From contig UQMZ01000016.1 in the NCBI GenBank assembly GCA_900542185.1, positions 1 through 64,000 of the forward strand: a DNA stretch of 64,000 nucleotides. Reading direction: 5' to 3'. The notes under the pieces were generated by a model, which saw only the letters and a list, made by a program, of their open reading frames with translations, searched no databases and was not told the origin of the DNA. The position numbers and the translations under genes are program-made. The stretch is from an uncultured Bacteroidales bacterium. Lineage in GTDB: Bacteria > Bacteroidota > Bacteroidia > Bacteroidales > Muribaculaceae. Shown here in pieces: positions 53,500-63,291 of the stretch (its first letter is position 1; the number at the start of each line of letters is the position of its first letter).

Positions 53500-54615
53500 A
53501 TGAAACACTCCTTATATATACTCACGGGATTGATTCCGATCCTATCCGCATGTTCTGCGAGTCATGTCATAGAGGTGACGAATCCATCCAGCCTCGACCG
53601 GCATGAAATTGTTGAGATCAACCGTGCGGATCTGCAGAAGGTATGGGTTGATGACACGTTTACTCTTGTCGACTATGACGGCAATGAAATCCCCTACCAG
53701 ATCACTCACGACGACAAGATAGTGTTTCCGGTCGCCGTCAAGCCGAACGGCAATACTCAGATAACCGTCACCGGCGGCAAACCCTCGCCGTGCGACACCG
53801 TATGCTGCGGCGCATTCTATCCTGAACGCAAGGACGACCTGACCTGGGAAAACGAACATGCGGCATACCGCGCCTACGGTCCCGCATTGCAGGCATCGGG
53901 CGAGCAGGCCTACGGCTACGACATCTGGACCAAGTCCGTCGCCGGACCGGTAGTAAGGAGTCGTTACCATGACGCTTTCACCAAGGACGTCAATTTCCAC
54001 GAAGATCATGGCAACGGTATGGATGTCTATTCTGTAGGCCCGACATTAGGCGGTGGCACCGCCGCGCTTGTCGATTCCGCCGACAACATAGTCTATCCCG
54101 CATGTTTCGCAGGCTATGAGATTCTGGACAATGGTCCGCTTCGTTTCTGCGTGCGTCTGAAATACGACAGCGGCGAAACCCGCCTCATCACGCTCGATGC
54201 CGGCGAATACCTTAACAAGACCTGCGTCTCATACGCGCATCCGGACTGCCGCACAGTCGCGCCCGGCATAGTGATTCACAGCCAGAACCCCGAAGGCTAT
54301 GAGCTTGCGCCCGAAAGATCATACATGGCATACGCCGACCTCACCGACAATGCCGACAACGGCAACGGGGTGATTTTCGTAGGTGTCGTAACTCCCGATG
54401 TCGATTCGATGCTCCATGTTCCACTCGATGATCCGCGCGGCGACGCCATAGGTCATATCCTCGCGAAAAGGGCATATAAGCCCGGCGACAGATTTACTTA
54501 CTATTGGGGCTCGGGCTGGAGCAAAGGCGATATGCCCGACTGGCAGGCATGGAAGCAGTATCTGTCGGATTTCAATACCCGCATCAGCAATCCGTTGAAT
54601 GTCAACATTAGATAA
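53500..54615 (+). CDS. DUF4861-family exported protein
   Basis: A 371-residue protein with a lipoprotein-like signal (lipobox LSAC near residue 18). It matches the DUF4861 family: VIEVTNPSSLDRHEIVEI at the start, and an internal YRAYGPALQASGEQAYGYDIW followed by GMDVYSVGPTLGGGT and a C-terminal YYWGSGWSKGDMPDWQAW. DUF4861 proteins are frequent in Bacteroidetes polysaccharide-use loci near lyases and hydrolases of uronic-acid glycans. No activity can be assigned from the sequence. First gene of a plus-strand operon; the next gene starts 15 nt later. Confidence 0.85.
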   Translation: MKHSLYILTGLIPILSACSASHVIEVTNPSSLDRHEIVEINRADLQKVWVDDTFTLVDYDGNEIPYQITHDDKIVFPVAVKPNGNTQITVTGGKPSPCDTVCCGAFYPERKDDLTWENEHAAYRAYGPALQASGEQAYGYDIWTKSVAGPVVRSRYHDAFTKDVNFHEDHGNGMDVYSVGPTLGGGTAALVDSADNIVYPACFAGYEILDNGPLRFCVRLKYDSGETRLITLDAGEYLNKTCVSYAHPDCRTVAPGIVIHSQNPEGYELAPERSYMAYADLTDNADNGNGVIFVGVVTPDVDSMLHVPLDDPRGDAIGHILAKRAYKPGDRFTYYWGSGWSKGDMPDWQAWKQYLSDFNTRISNPLNVNIR

Positions 54616-54630
54616 CCCGCATCAATTACC

Positions 54631-57219
54631 ATGAACATTATATACAAAAGTCTGATTACCGCGACGTTGGTCTCCGCTGCTGCGGGGGCCGGCGCCGCAA
54701 CCTGTCCCCGAATCACATTGCAGTCGCACCGTCTCATGACCGAGACGCGCGAGCATCCATACCCGGCCGAGGGGGATACCGTCGGCTACCGCACCCTGTC
54801 GTTCCAATGGCCGCTCCCGACGGAATTCAAGGGCCAGTACGATCCTCTCGACGGTTTCGACGAGGAAGCGCCCAATCCGGACAAGAGCAACGTGGTGTAC
54901 CGGGTGCGCTACTCCTCTGATCCATCGTTCACGGCTGCCACTACCAAAGAATTCCGTTCTCCGTGGGCCATGCTGAATGTCTACGAGCCTTTGACACCCG
55001 GCCGCTGGTACTGGCAGTACGCTTACGGACCCGACGGCAAATGGAGCCCTGCCATCAGCTTCGTGGTCAAGGAATATGACACGCCCTTCTTACTCCCCTC
55101 CTTCACACACCTTGAAGCCAAGCTTCCCGTCGTCCATCCGCGCATTCTCGTAGATGCGGCCAGTTGGGACGAGTTCCGCGCCCGTGCGTTGAACAAGCCT
55201 GAGGCGAAATGGTATATCGAATATGCCGACAATGCCCTCGACACGCCCATGAAGCGAATAGAGGACATAGACCACAAAGACATAGACAAGTTAGAGAACG
55301 AGATGCAGGTCAAGGCATACATGACCCAGCAAAGCCGTAAGATCATAGACAGCGAGGAAAAGAACTGCGAGGCTCTGATGCGTGCCTACCTGCTGACCAA
55401 AGACCCCAGGTACGGGCAGGAAGCGGTGAATCGCGTTATGGTCATGACGGGCTGGGACAGTCATCAGGATGTGGTCGGCGATTTCAACGACGGCACTATC
55501 CTCTCGCTGGCCTCTATGGTATATGATTCCTGCCATGATTTGCTTGAAGACGCGCAGAAGAAGGAACTGCTCGACGCAGTGGCCCGCAAGGGACGCAAGA
55601 TGTACAGCCGTTTCAACAATTACGTGGAGGCATATCTGTTCGAGGACCATATCTGGCAGATGACAATGCGCATCACCGCCATGGCTGCGCTGGCCACTAT
55701 GGACGCGTTGCCCGAGGCGCGCGAGTGGGCGAAATACTGCTACAATCTGTGGGTGGCCCGTATGCCGGGCGTCAATGCTGATGGCGGATGGCACAACGGA
55801 GACTCATATTTCAGCGTCAACACCCGCACCCTCATCGAGGTGCCCTGGCTCTTCTCGCGTCTGACAGGCGTGGATTTCTTCGCCGACCCCTGGTATGACG
55901 GCAACATAATGTACACCATGTTCCAGCAGCCCCCGTTCTCAAAATCCGGAGGCAACGGCAGCCTGCATCAGAATGTGGGGCGGCCCAACGCAAACCGCAT
56001 CGGATACCTCGACGCGCTGGCGCGGCTGAAACACAACAGCTATGCGGCCGACTTCGTGCGTCGCACACTCGCCGTCGAACCGGACTACCTGAAGAAGTCA
56101 TTGCTCAGCAAGCCGGCCGACCTATGCTGGTTCCGCCTGCAGTGTCCCGACTCTCTGCCCGAAGGTCCGGGTCTCGCCGACCTCCCCCATTCGTACGTGA
56201 TGCCGTCAAGCGGTCTGGCATCGGGCATCTCCGACTGGAACGACCATCGCCGCAATGCCTGGTGGAGCTTCCGCAGCAGTCCCTACGGATCGCATTCCCA
56301 CGCGCTGGCCAATCAGAACGCTTTCAACACATTCTACGGAGGCAAGCCTTTGTTCTACAGCAGCGGACACCATATCGAATACACGGACCGACACGCCATG
56401 ATATGCCATCGCGGCTCGCTGGCACACAACACCATCCTGCCCGACGGTTTCACTCAGAAAATCGGTGTCGAGGGCTACGGCTGGATTCCACGACATTACA
56501 CCGGCAGGAATATGACATACGTTTTGGGAGACGCCTCGAACGCTTATGGCAAGGTGGAATCGGAACTGTGGCTGATGCGTGGACGTCAGAGCAATCTGGA
56601 GTATAGCGAGGCGAACGGCTGGGGCGAGCCTGGTCTTAAGACATTCCGCCGCCATCTGGTCGATCTCGGTTACAACGGCCTTGTTTTCATCTACGACGAG
56701 CTGGAAGCCGAGCGCCCCGTTGAATGGCATTACCGTCTGCATTCCATCGCACGTCCTCTGGGTCTCGCCACATCTCCGGACATGGTCAAGGTATCCGCCT
56801 ACAACGGCAAGGGTGTTTCGGACGCCTACATATTCAGCCACACTCCTCTTTATTGCGAGGTGACCGACACGTTCCGCATCCCGGCCAAAGACTGGCTCAA
56901 AGCCGGTGGCAAGGAACGCCCCAATCACTTCCACTTCACCGGCCAAACCGCCCCTTCCCGCCGTGCCGCGTTCGCCACTGTGGTCGATACCCGCGGTGCC
57001 GACTCTCCCTCCCGCCGTCCTGTAGCCTCAAAAAACGGTGAAATCCGTGTCGCCGACTGGACGATAACGCCCCGCCTGGACGGAAGGAAATTCGCTTTCA
57101 AGGCCGTAAACAATGTTAACGGAACCGTAGTGAAGTATGAGGAGGGCAAATCCACCTTCGTGACAGAAAACGGTGTAAAATACACTCTTTCAGACGTTCT
57201 TCCCTCCCTTGAAATGTAA
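54631..57219 (+). CDS. Heparinase II/III-family polysaccharide lyase-like protein, paralog 1 (DUF4962 N-terminus)
   Basis: An 862-residue exported protein with a signal peptide (about 1-23, ending AGAGAA). An N-terminal Ig-like DUF4962 region (about 25-145) is followed by a helical toroid (about 160-500; DFNDGTILSLASMVYDSCHD, EDHIWQMTMR) and a C-terminal beta-sandwich domain of the heparinase II/III type (about 540-862). The conserved stretch SSPYGSHSHALANQNAFNTF and MICHRGSLAHNTILPDG (about 549-606) carries likely catalytic histidines and tyrosines. Enzymes of this fold cleave uronic-acid glycans by beta-elimination. The substrate is not fixed by sequence; sulfatase and HTCS nearby suit a sulfated glycan. 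Confidence 0.9.
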   Translation: MNIIYKSLITATLVSAAAGAGAATCPRITLQSHRLMTETREHPYPAEGDTVGYRTLSFQWPLPTEFKGQYDPLDGFDEEAPNPDKSNVVYRVRYSSDPSFTAATTKEFRSPWAMLNVYEPLTPGRWYWQYAYGPDGKWSPAISFVVKEYDTPFLLPSFTHLEAKLPVVHPRILVDAASWDEFRARALNKPEAKWYIEYADNALDTPMKRIEDIDHKDIDKLENEMQVKAYMTQQSRKIIDSEEKNCEALMRAYLLTKDPRYGQEAVNRVMVMTGWDSHQDVVGDFNDGTILSLASMVYDSCHDLLEDAQKKELLDAVARKGRKMYSRFNNYVEAYLFEDHIWQMTMRITAMAALATMDALPEAREWAKYCYNLWVARMPGVNADGGWHNGDSYFSVNTRTLIEVPWLFSRLTGVDFFADPWYDGNIMYTMFQQPPFSKSGGNGSLHQNVGRPNANRIGYLDALARLKHNSYAADFVRRTLAVEPDYLKKSLLSKPADLCWFRLQCPDSLPEGPGLADLPHSYVMPSSGLASGISDWNDHRRNAWWSFRSSPYGSHSHALANQNAFNTFYGGKPLFYSSGHHIEYTDRHAMICHRGSLAHNTILPDGFTQKIGVEGYGWIPRHYTGRNMTYVLGDASNAYGKVESELWLMRGRQSNLEYSEANGWGEPGLKTFRRHLVDLGYNGLVFIYDELEAERPVEWHYRLHSIARPLGLATSPDMVKVSAYNGKGVSDAYIFSHTPLYCEVTDTFRIPAKDWLKAGGKERPNHFHFTGQTAPSRRAAFATVVDTRGADSPSRRPVASKNGEIRVADWTITPRLDGRKFAFKAVNNVNGTVVKYEEGKSTFVTENGVKYTLSDVLPSLEM

Positions 57220-57225
57220 TGAATC

Positions 57226-57300
57226 TACAATTTTTAAACTAAATTCAACAAATCATAAAGCGAATTACAAATTTTTAAATGCTAAAAACACATTTGTGTA
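57226..57300 (+). promoter_or_regulatory. Phased operator-like repeats upstream of heparinase paralog 2
   Basis: TACAATTTTTAAAC starts at 57226 and TACAAATTTTTAAAT at 57266, with degenerate copies at 57247 (9 of 14 positions) and 57287 (7 of 14). The steps are 21, 19-20 and 20-21 bp, so the copies face one side of the helix. The motif is the same as at 53369-53424 and 47527-47548. Confidence 0.55.
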
Positions 57301-57323
57301 TCATATCGCATTTCCTTATTTAG

Positions 57324-57331
57324 TAATTTTG
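57324..57331 (+). promoter_or_regulatory. -7 element (TAATTTTG) of the heparinase paralog 2/fimbrial operon
   Basis: TAnnTTTG match 31 nt before the start codon at 57362. There is no good -33 box at 19-22 nt, consistent with an activator-dependent promoter. Confidence 0.65.
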
Positions 57332-57361
57332 CGACAGAAAATTAATCGAAACAACAATATC

Positions 57362-59977
57362 ATGAAGAAGTCAATAGCTCTCATACTGGGATTGAGTCTG
57401 GCGGTAGTCAACTCAGCTTCTGCAAAGCAGTATAAGAAAGGAGCGAACATCCGTCTTGATGATGTGTCGCTGATGCACGAAAGCCGCGACACCCCCTTCC
57501 CCAACGACGGCTCGACAGTCGACGATCGCGCAGTATCGTTCCAGTGGCCTCTGCCCGTGTGGGCGCGCGGCACAGGAGCTCCCCTCGACGGTTTCGAGCA
57601 CACGGCCAAGAAAGTGGACAAGAGCAAGCTGAAATACCGTATGCGCTATTCCAAGGATAAGGAATTCAAGAAAGATGTTGTTTCTGTCGAAACGATCTGG
57701 CCTTTCCATAATCCCGAGAAGGCACTTGACCCCGGTACGTATTACTGGCAGTACAGCTTCGTGGGAGAGGACGGTTCGGACACCTGGAGTCCCGTTTACA
57801 GTGTAAAGGTAGCAGACAACGGCCACCGCTTCACTCCCCCGAGCTACAACGAGTTCATCAAGAAACTTCCCTCCTCGCATCCCCGCATCCTGGTGCAGGC
57901 TGCCGACTGGGACAATTTCATTCAGCGTTCCAAGGGTAAGCCCGAGCGCGAATGGTATATCGAATCGGCCGAAAAGGCCCTGGCCAATCCGATGAAGCGC
58001 ATCGAGGACATACGCACCGACAATCTGAAGAACCTCACCAACGACATGCAGCGCAACTCGTACCTGACCAAGGAGAGCCGCCGCATCATCGACGCCGAGG
58101 AGCAGAACTGCGACGCACTGATTCGTGCATATCTGCTGACCAAGGACAAACGTTATGCCGACGAGGGCATCAAGCGAGTGCTGATCATGGCCGGATGGGA
58201 CAAGAATAAGAACGTGCGCGGCGACTTCAACGACGGAACACTCCTGTCGCTGGCCTCATTGGCTTACGATTCGTTCCACAATCTGCTGACGTCCGATCAG
58301 AAGGCCCAGCTTCTCGAGACAGTCAAGGCCAAGGGCAAACTGATGTACGACCGCTTCAACAATTATCTGGAAAACCATATCGCCGAGAACCATATCTGGC
58401 AGATGACACTGCGCATCACCACCTTCGCCACCCTCGCCACATACGGCGAGCTCCCCGAAAGCGACCTCTGGAGCAACTACTGCTACAATGTGTGGCTGGC
58501 TCGGTTCCCGGGCCTGAACCGCGATGGCGGATGGCACAACGGCGACATGTACTTCACCGTCAACACCCGTACGCTTGTAGAGGTGCCCTATTTCTACTCC
58601 AAGATCTCGGGCTACAATTTCTTCGCCGATCCCTGGTATGACAACAACGTGATGTACACCATCTACAACGAGCCTCCGTTCTCCAAGAGCGCCGGCAACG
58701 GATCGGGTCACCAGCGTGTGGGCCGTCCCAACGCCAACCGCATCAGCCAGCTGGATGCCATGGCCCGCGTGCTGGGCAACAGCTACGCCGCCGACTTCGT
58801 AAAGCGCACTCTTGCCGAACAGCCCGACTATATGAAGAAGGCTCACCTCAGCAAGGCCGGCGACCTCGGATGGTTCCGCCTGCAGACCGACAAACCTCTG
58901 CCCGATGGTCCGGGCCTGAACGACCTGATGCCCGGCTATGTGTTCCCCGAGACGGGTCTGGCATCGTTCATGACAAGCTGGGAGCGTCCCGGCGCCAACT
59001 ATTGGGTCAGCTTCCGCAGCAGCCCCTACGGTTCGACCTCGCACGCACTTGCAAACCAGAACGCATTCAACACATTCTGCGGCGGCGCTCCGCTGTTCTA
59101 TAGTGCCGGTCACCACATCGAATTCACCGACGTGCATTCCATGATATGCCACCGAGGATCGTTCGGCCACAACACCATCCTGCCCGACGGAATGGGACAG
59201 CGCCTCGGCGTGGAAGGCTACGGCTGGATTCCCCGATATTACAACAGCGACAAGATTAACTACGTATTGGGCGACGCCTCGAACGCATACGGCAAGGTAA
59301 TCTCACCACTGTGGCTTAAGCGCGGCAAGGAAAGTGATGTGGAATACACCCGCGAGAACGGATGGGACGATGTTCCACTGAAGAAATTCCGCCGCCACTT
59401 AGTTCAACTCGGCAATACAGGTTACATCTTCGTGTATGACGAGCTTGAGGCTGATTCGATTATTCCCTGGCACTACACACTCCATGCGGTGGCCAATCCC
59501 ATCATGCTGGACGAGAGCAATCCTAAATGGATTCACGTCACTGCCACCAACAAGGGAGCATCGTCCGACGCATACATCTTCTCCACCGGTAAGCTGCAGT
59601 GCTCCACCACCGACAAGTTCCACGTAGAGCCCGTGAACTGGCTGCACGCCGACGACAAGGGAGAGTTCAAGAAATACCCCAACCACTACCATTTCAAGGG
59701 TATTTCCGAAGGCTCTAAGATATACCGATTCGCCACCATCGTCAACACGCACCCCAACAAGCGACCTGCTGTAGATCCCGTCATTCTTGACGATGGCCGT
59801 ATCAAGGCCGGAGGCTGGCTCATCAGCGTAAACCTCAAGGCCGAAGGCGCTCCATCGTTCTTCGTGCGTTCCACCAAGGATGACGTCAATATCTCGTACA
59901 AGGGCGACGCCACAATAGTGACAGAGAACGGATACGTCACCACACTCGAAGATGTAGTACCTGAATTAGAAATCTGA
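57362..59977 (+). CDS. Heparinase II/III-family polysaccharide lyase-like protein, paralog 2 (DUF4962 N-terminus)
   Basis: Start taken at 57362 because the upstream in-frame region contains the promoter and operators. The 871-residue protein has a signal peptide (about 1-21, ending ASAK) and the same order as paralog 1, with which it shares long stretches: RGDFNDGTLLSLASLAYDSF, ENHIWQMTLRIT, SSPYGSTSHALANQNAFNTF, MICHRGSFGHNTILPDG and YVLGDASNAYGKV. The two probably arose by duplication. It has its own phased operator and promoter. The fimbria-like cassette follows after only 5 nt, so it is co-transcribed with this gene. Confidence 0.9.
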   Translation: MKKSIALILGLSLAVVNSASAKQYKKGANIRLDDVSLMHESRDTPFPNDGSTVDDRAVSFQWPLPVWARGTGAPLDGFEHTAKKVDKSKLKYRMRYSKDKEFKKDVVSVETIWPFHNPEKALDPGTYYWQYSFVGEDGSDTWSPVYSVKVADNGHRFTPPSYNEFIKKLPSSHPRILVQAADWDNFIQRSKGKPEREWYIESAEKALANPMKRIEDIRTDNLKNLTNDMQRNSYLTKESRRIIDAEEQNCDALIRAYLLTKDKRYADEGIKRVLIMAGWDKNKNVRGDFNDGTLLSLASLAYDSFHNLLTSDQKAQLLETVKAKGKLMYDRFNNYLENHIAENHIWQMTLRITTFATLATYGELPESDLWSNYCYNVWLARFPGLNRDGGWHNGDMYFTVNTRTLVEVPYFYSKISGYNFFADPWYDNNVMYTIYNEPPFSKSAGNGSGHQRVGRPNANRISQLDAMARVLGNSYAADFVKRTLAEQPDYMKKAHLSKAGDLGWFRLQTDKPLPDGPGLNDLMPGYVFPETGLASFMTSWERPGANYWVSFRSSPYGSTSHALANQNAFNTFCGGAPLFYSAGHHIEFTDVHSMICHRGSFGHNTILPDGMGQRLGVEGYGWIPRYYNSDKINYVLGDASNAYGKVISPLWLKRGKESDVEYTRENGWDDVPLKKFRRHLVQLGNTGYIFVYDELEADSIIPWHYTLHAVANPIMLDESNPKWIHVTATNKGASSDAYIFSTGKLQCSTTDKFHVEPVNWLHADDKGEFKKYPNHYHFKGISEGSKIYRFATIVNTHPNKRPAVDPVILDDGRIKAGGWLISVNLKAEGAPSFFVRSTKDDVNISYKGDATIVTENGYVTTLEDVVPELEI

Positions 59978-59982
59978 TCGAG

Positions 59983-60705
59983 ATGAAAAAGTATATCATA
60001 GCACTCATGCTTGCGGCTCTGGCACCGTCGCTGTATGGACAGACTCCTGCGGCACCTCCGAGGATCCGCACGTCGGCACCGGCTGAGAAAACGGCACAGC
60101 CCAAAGGGGCTGCGACAGCACCCGCAACAAACGAAAGCACAGGCAATAAATCCGTAGTAAAGGATTCCAAGTCCGCCAAGGCCAAGTCTCCTGCAGCGAT
60201 CCCCAACCGATTCATGGCTCTGAAAACCAACTTGGCCTACGACGCAGTGGCCATCCTCAACGCCGAGTTCGAGATCCAGGTGGCACGCCATTTCTCGGTC
60301 CAGATTCCGGTGATCTGGAGTCTATGGGACTGGAAGCAGGACATGGGCCTGCGCATGGTGGCCGTACAGCCCGAAGCCCGCTACTGGCTCGGACGCGTAG
60401 GCAAAGGAAGCGCTTTCGGAGTCAATGTCGGTGTGGCTGCCTACAACTTCCGCCACGACGACATCCGCACGCAGAACGTCTCGTCATGCCCGCTGCTCAG
60501 CGCAGCCGTCAGCTACGCATACGCCCTTCCGTTCGGCCGCGACAGCCGGTGGAGCGCCGAGTTCTCGCTCGCCGTGGGTTATGCTTACGCCAGATATAAC
60601 CGATACTACAACATCGACAACGGCGCGCTGATCAACACCAGGTCCCGCAACTATTTCGGACCCACTAAAATAGGTATCTCACTCTGTTACCGCCTCGGCA
60701 AATGA
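59983..60705 (+). CDS. DUF3575 outer-membrane protein of a fimbria-like cassette
   Basis: A 240-residue protein with a signal peptide (about 1-19), an A/P/K-rich linker (about 20-70), and a DUF3575 barrel-like domain (about 75-240: NRFMALKTNLAYDAVAILNA, ISWSLWDW-like WSLWDWKQD, VGVAAYNFRHDD, IGISLCYRLGK). DUF3575 genes precede fimbrillin-type genes in many Bacteroidetes, where the protein is thought to help surface display. It lies 5 nt after heparinase paralog 2. The following gene overlaps or starts 8 nt later. Confidence 0.85.
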   Translation: MKKYIIALMLAALAPSLYGQTPAAPPRIRTSAPAEKTAQPKGAATAPATNESTGNKSVVKDSKSAKAKSPAAIPNRFMALKTNLAYDAVAILNAEFEIQVARHFSVQIPVIWSLWDWKQDMGLRMVAVQPEARYWLGRVGKGSAFGVNVGVAAYNFRHDDIRTQNVSSCPLLSAAVSYAYALPFGRDSRWSAEFSLAVGYAYARYNRYYNIDNGALINTRSRNYFGPTKIGISLCYRLGK

Positions 60706-60713
60706 TTCACGTC

Positions 60714-61727
60714 ATGAAAAAGAACATATTCAACATAATGCTCGCATTCCTCGCCGCCATGGGTCTCAGCTCCTGTGTGCTGCATGAGGAACCTGAAAGG
60801 ACTGCCGACGGCGAACTCGGCGTGGATCCTACACAGGTCACCGTCAACGCCGAAATCAACCTTAACGTGGAACTTCCCGGCACCGAGGAGAAGATATTCG
60901 CCATGCCCGACACGGTGATGCACCGATTCGTAGTGGAGGCCTACAACCGCGAGCGCGAGGTGGTGAACCGACAGGTGCTCTATTCCGAAGACCTTGAGGC
61001 CACCGTATTCTCGCTGCCAGTCACCATGCGCCTGCACGCCTCGCAATACCGCATCGTGGTATGGAGCGACTATGTCCGGATATCCGACCCCGAAGCTCAG
61101 CTATATTACAATGCCGATTCACTTACGCCTGTCATCAACAACGGCGGTTACCGTGGCAACTCCAATGCCAAGGATTCCTACTCGGGATACGTGGATCTCG
61201 ACCTGAAGCAATATGCCAAGGAATGGAACGCCAGAATCAATACCGAGATCAGGCTGATGCGCCCCATGGGCCGCTACGAACTGGTCACCACGGATGTCAA
61301 GGCATTTCAGCACCGCCTGGAGGAAGGTTCGGTGAAGGGAACCTCCTTTACGGCCCGCATCAAGTATGCCGGTTATCTGGCTGTCGGCTTCAACTGCTAC
61401 GACCGGATCCGCAAGCACTCGTTGAACTACATGACCTACACCACACGCCTGCGTATCCCGGACGACGCCCAGACTCTCAGCATCGGATTCGACTACATTT
61501 TCATAGCTCCTGACGAGAAGCTGGAAGTACCTGTCGAAATCGAGGTGGTGAATGAAAACAGCGAGACCGTATCCCGCTCGATTGTGACATTGCCGGTGAT
61601 GCAGGACATGAACACGGTCGTTACCGGACGTTTCCTGACATCCACAGCCGACGGCGGTCTCAACATCGATCCCGGATATGACGGCGACGATGTCATTGAC
61701 CTCGGAACAATTAACCCCATTAGATAA
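60714..61727 (+). CDS. Fimbrillin-like lipoprotein (DUF6562-type), probable anchor
   Basis: Start taken at 60714, opening a lipoprotein signal peptide with lipobox GLSSC (cysteine about 22); an ATG 12 nt upstream overlaps the DUF3575 stop (ATGA) and may be used. The 337-residue protein has the two-domain beta-sandwich look of the FimA/Mfa1 superfamily: MHRFVVEAYNREREVVNRQV, QYRIVVWSDYV, and a tail ILVV-like sequence LTSTADGGLNIDPGYDGDD. It matches the pattern I know for DUF6562. It may be the cell-surface anchor or a minor stalk subunit. Next gene begins 28 nt later. Confidence 0.7.
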   Translation: MKKNIFNIMLAFLAAMGLSSCVLHEEPERTADGELGVDPTQVTVNAEINLNVELPGTEEKIFAMPDTVMHRFVVEAYNREREVVNRQVLYSEDLEATVFSLPVTMRLHASQYRIVVWSDYVRISDPEAQLYYNADSLTPVINNGGYRGNSNAKDSYSGYVDLDLKQYAKEWNARINTEIRLMRPMGRYELVTTDVKAFQHRLEEGSVKGTSFTARIKYAGYLAVGFNCYDRIRKHSLNYMTYTTRLRIPDDAQTLSIGFDYIFIAPDEKLEVPVEIEVVNENSETVSRSIVTLPVMQDMNTVVTGRFLTSTADGGLNIDPGYDGDDVIDLGTINPIR

Positions 61728-61755
61728 TATACTTAAACCATTAATAATTTACATC

Positions 61756-63291
61756 ATGAAAAAGTTAGCATACCTGCTTCTCGTCGCCGGTGCCGCCGCG
61801 ACATTGGCAAGCTGTTCGTCTGACGGAGAACCCGCCGCGTCGGGCGCATCCGACATCACCATCGGCGTGAAGGCTCCTGTTGAGGAAATGACACGCGCCG
61901 CCGTCAACCTTCCCGAAGGTTACACCATGCACTGTATCCTCCAGCTTCTGGACGAGAACAATAACACCGTAGGCCAGCAGAAGACAGCCGACATCGACGC
62001 CGTCACAGGCACCGGTACGTTCGTGATCACCGCAGCCGACCAGGAGCTGGGCGTCAAGGCTCTGTTCTGGGCAGAATATGTGGACGCCGCAGGCAAGTCT
62101 GTCTATAACACCGCCGACCTTAAGGCCGTAGGGTACACCACCACCGAGTTCGACCTGGCCGACAAGGCTGCCGTAGCCGCTACGGACGCTTTCTGCGGTA
62201 AGCTCGACGCTCTGACCGACGGCGCAAACGTGACACTCCGCCGCCCCTTCGCCAACATCAACTTCGTGCCTAACAACCCCGAGAAGGTTGCGGACGCAAA
62301 GAAGATGGTGGTGACATACGCCGCTCCTGCCGCCTACAACGTGTTTAACGGCACGGCAACTGCAGAGACCGAGGTGAAGTACACCAACGCTTCGTTCAAC
62401 TCCGCAGAGACACCCTGGTTCAGCACGTTCGTGTTCGCTCCCGTCGACAAGACCGCTCTTGACAGCGAGATCTCCATCGCCCTTTCCGAAGGCCTTACAC
62501 AGACCATCGTGATCGAAAGCGGCAAGGTGCCCTTGAACCCCAACTTCCAGATCACCGTATCTGCCACCATAGGCGACCTCGAGCTCAGCGACATCAACAT
62601 TAACGTGGGAGTTGACCCCGGCTACAGCAAGCCCGAATTCAAGGTAGGCTCGTATGTCAACGCCGCGGGTGAACCCGTCACCGCCGCTTCCGACGCCGCA
62701 GGTATCGTATTCTTCCTCGGTGCCATGGACGGCGATGCAATAGCCAACTACGACGCCAAGTTCGCCGGAAAAACCATCAAAGGTTACGCAGTTGCTCTGC
62801 ATAACGTGGAGAAAGGCCGTCAGCAGCTTAACACCGATCCCGTCACCGGCCTGACACAGACCACATGGGTAAACGGCGCACAGGGCACGGATCAGTTCCT
62901 GACTTCGTTCGCCGGCTCCAACTTCGCCAATACATTCTCCGGTTGGGTTGCAAAGAACCCTATCAGCGGTGATAACGTTACCGACTGGTACATACCCTCG
63001 CTTGCGCAGCTTACCACCTGGCTCCGTATGCTGTATCCTTCCAACACAGGCGACCCCGCTACCGGCGACGATGCTTTCAAGGCTCTGTTCCCGCAGTATC
63101 CCAACATCTTCGACCGTGAGAACATCGCTACCGTAAACTATGCGTCCTGCACCATCAACAACCAGGGCAACGTCTCGGGAGTGCGTATGAACGGCGGTGA
63201 AAATCCCTCGGCTCAGGCTGCCGGCATCAATACGGCCACTCAGGCCAACCAGTCGGCCCTCTGCCGTCCCATGATCACAATCTTTGAATAA
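61756..63291 (+). CDS. Fimbrillin-like lipoprotein with a C-terminal DUF1566-like domain, probable tip adhesin
   Basis: Start taken at 61756 (MKKLAYLLLVAG), a lipoprotein signal with lipobox LASC (cysteine about 19). Residues 25-300 resemble a fimbrillin (DITIGVKAPVEEMTRAAV, then a FVITAADQELGVKALFWAEY core and FANINFVPN). Residues 315-511 differ: GIVFFLGAMDG, GYAVALHNVEKG, WVAKNPISGDNVTDWYIPSLAQLTTWLRML and CRPMITIFE match the DUF1566-type domain, a C-type-lectin-like fold found at the tips of Bacteroidetes fimbriae. It could bind glycan at the surface. Closed by a strong hairpin. Confidence 0.7.
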   Translation: MKKLAYLLLVAGAAATLASCSSDGEPAASGASDITIGVKAPVEEMTRAAVNLPEGYTMHCILQLLDENNNTVGQQKTADIDAVTGTGTFVITAADQELGVKALFWAEYVDAAGKSVYNTADLKAVGYTTTEFDLADKAAVAATDAFCGKLDALTDGANVTLRRPFANINFVPNNPEKVADAKKMVVTYAAPAAYNVFNGTATAETEVKYTNASFNSAETPWFSTFVFAPVDKTALDSEISIALSEGLTQTIVIESGKVPLNPNFQITVSATIGDLELSDININVGVDPGYSKPEFKVGSYVNAAGEPVTAASDAAGIVFFLGAMDGDAIANYDAKFAGKTIKGYAVALHNVEKGRQQLNTDPVTGLTQTTWVNGAQGTDQFLTSFAGSNFANTFSGWVAKNPISGDNVTDWYIPSLAQLTTWLRMLYPSNTGDPATGDDAFKALFPQYPNIFDRENIATVNYASCTINNQGNVSGVRMNGGENPSAQAAGINTATQANQSALCRPMITIFE

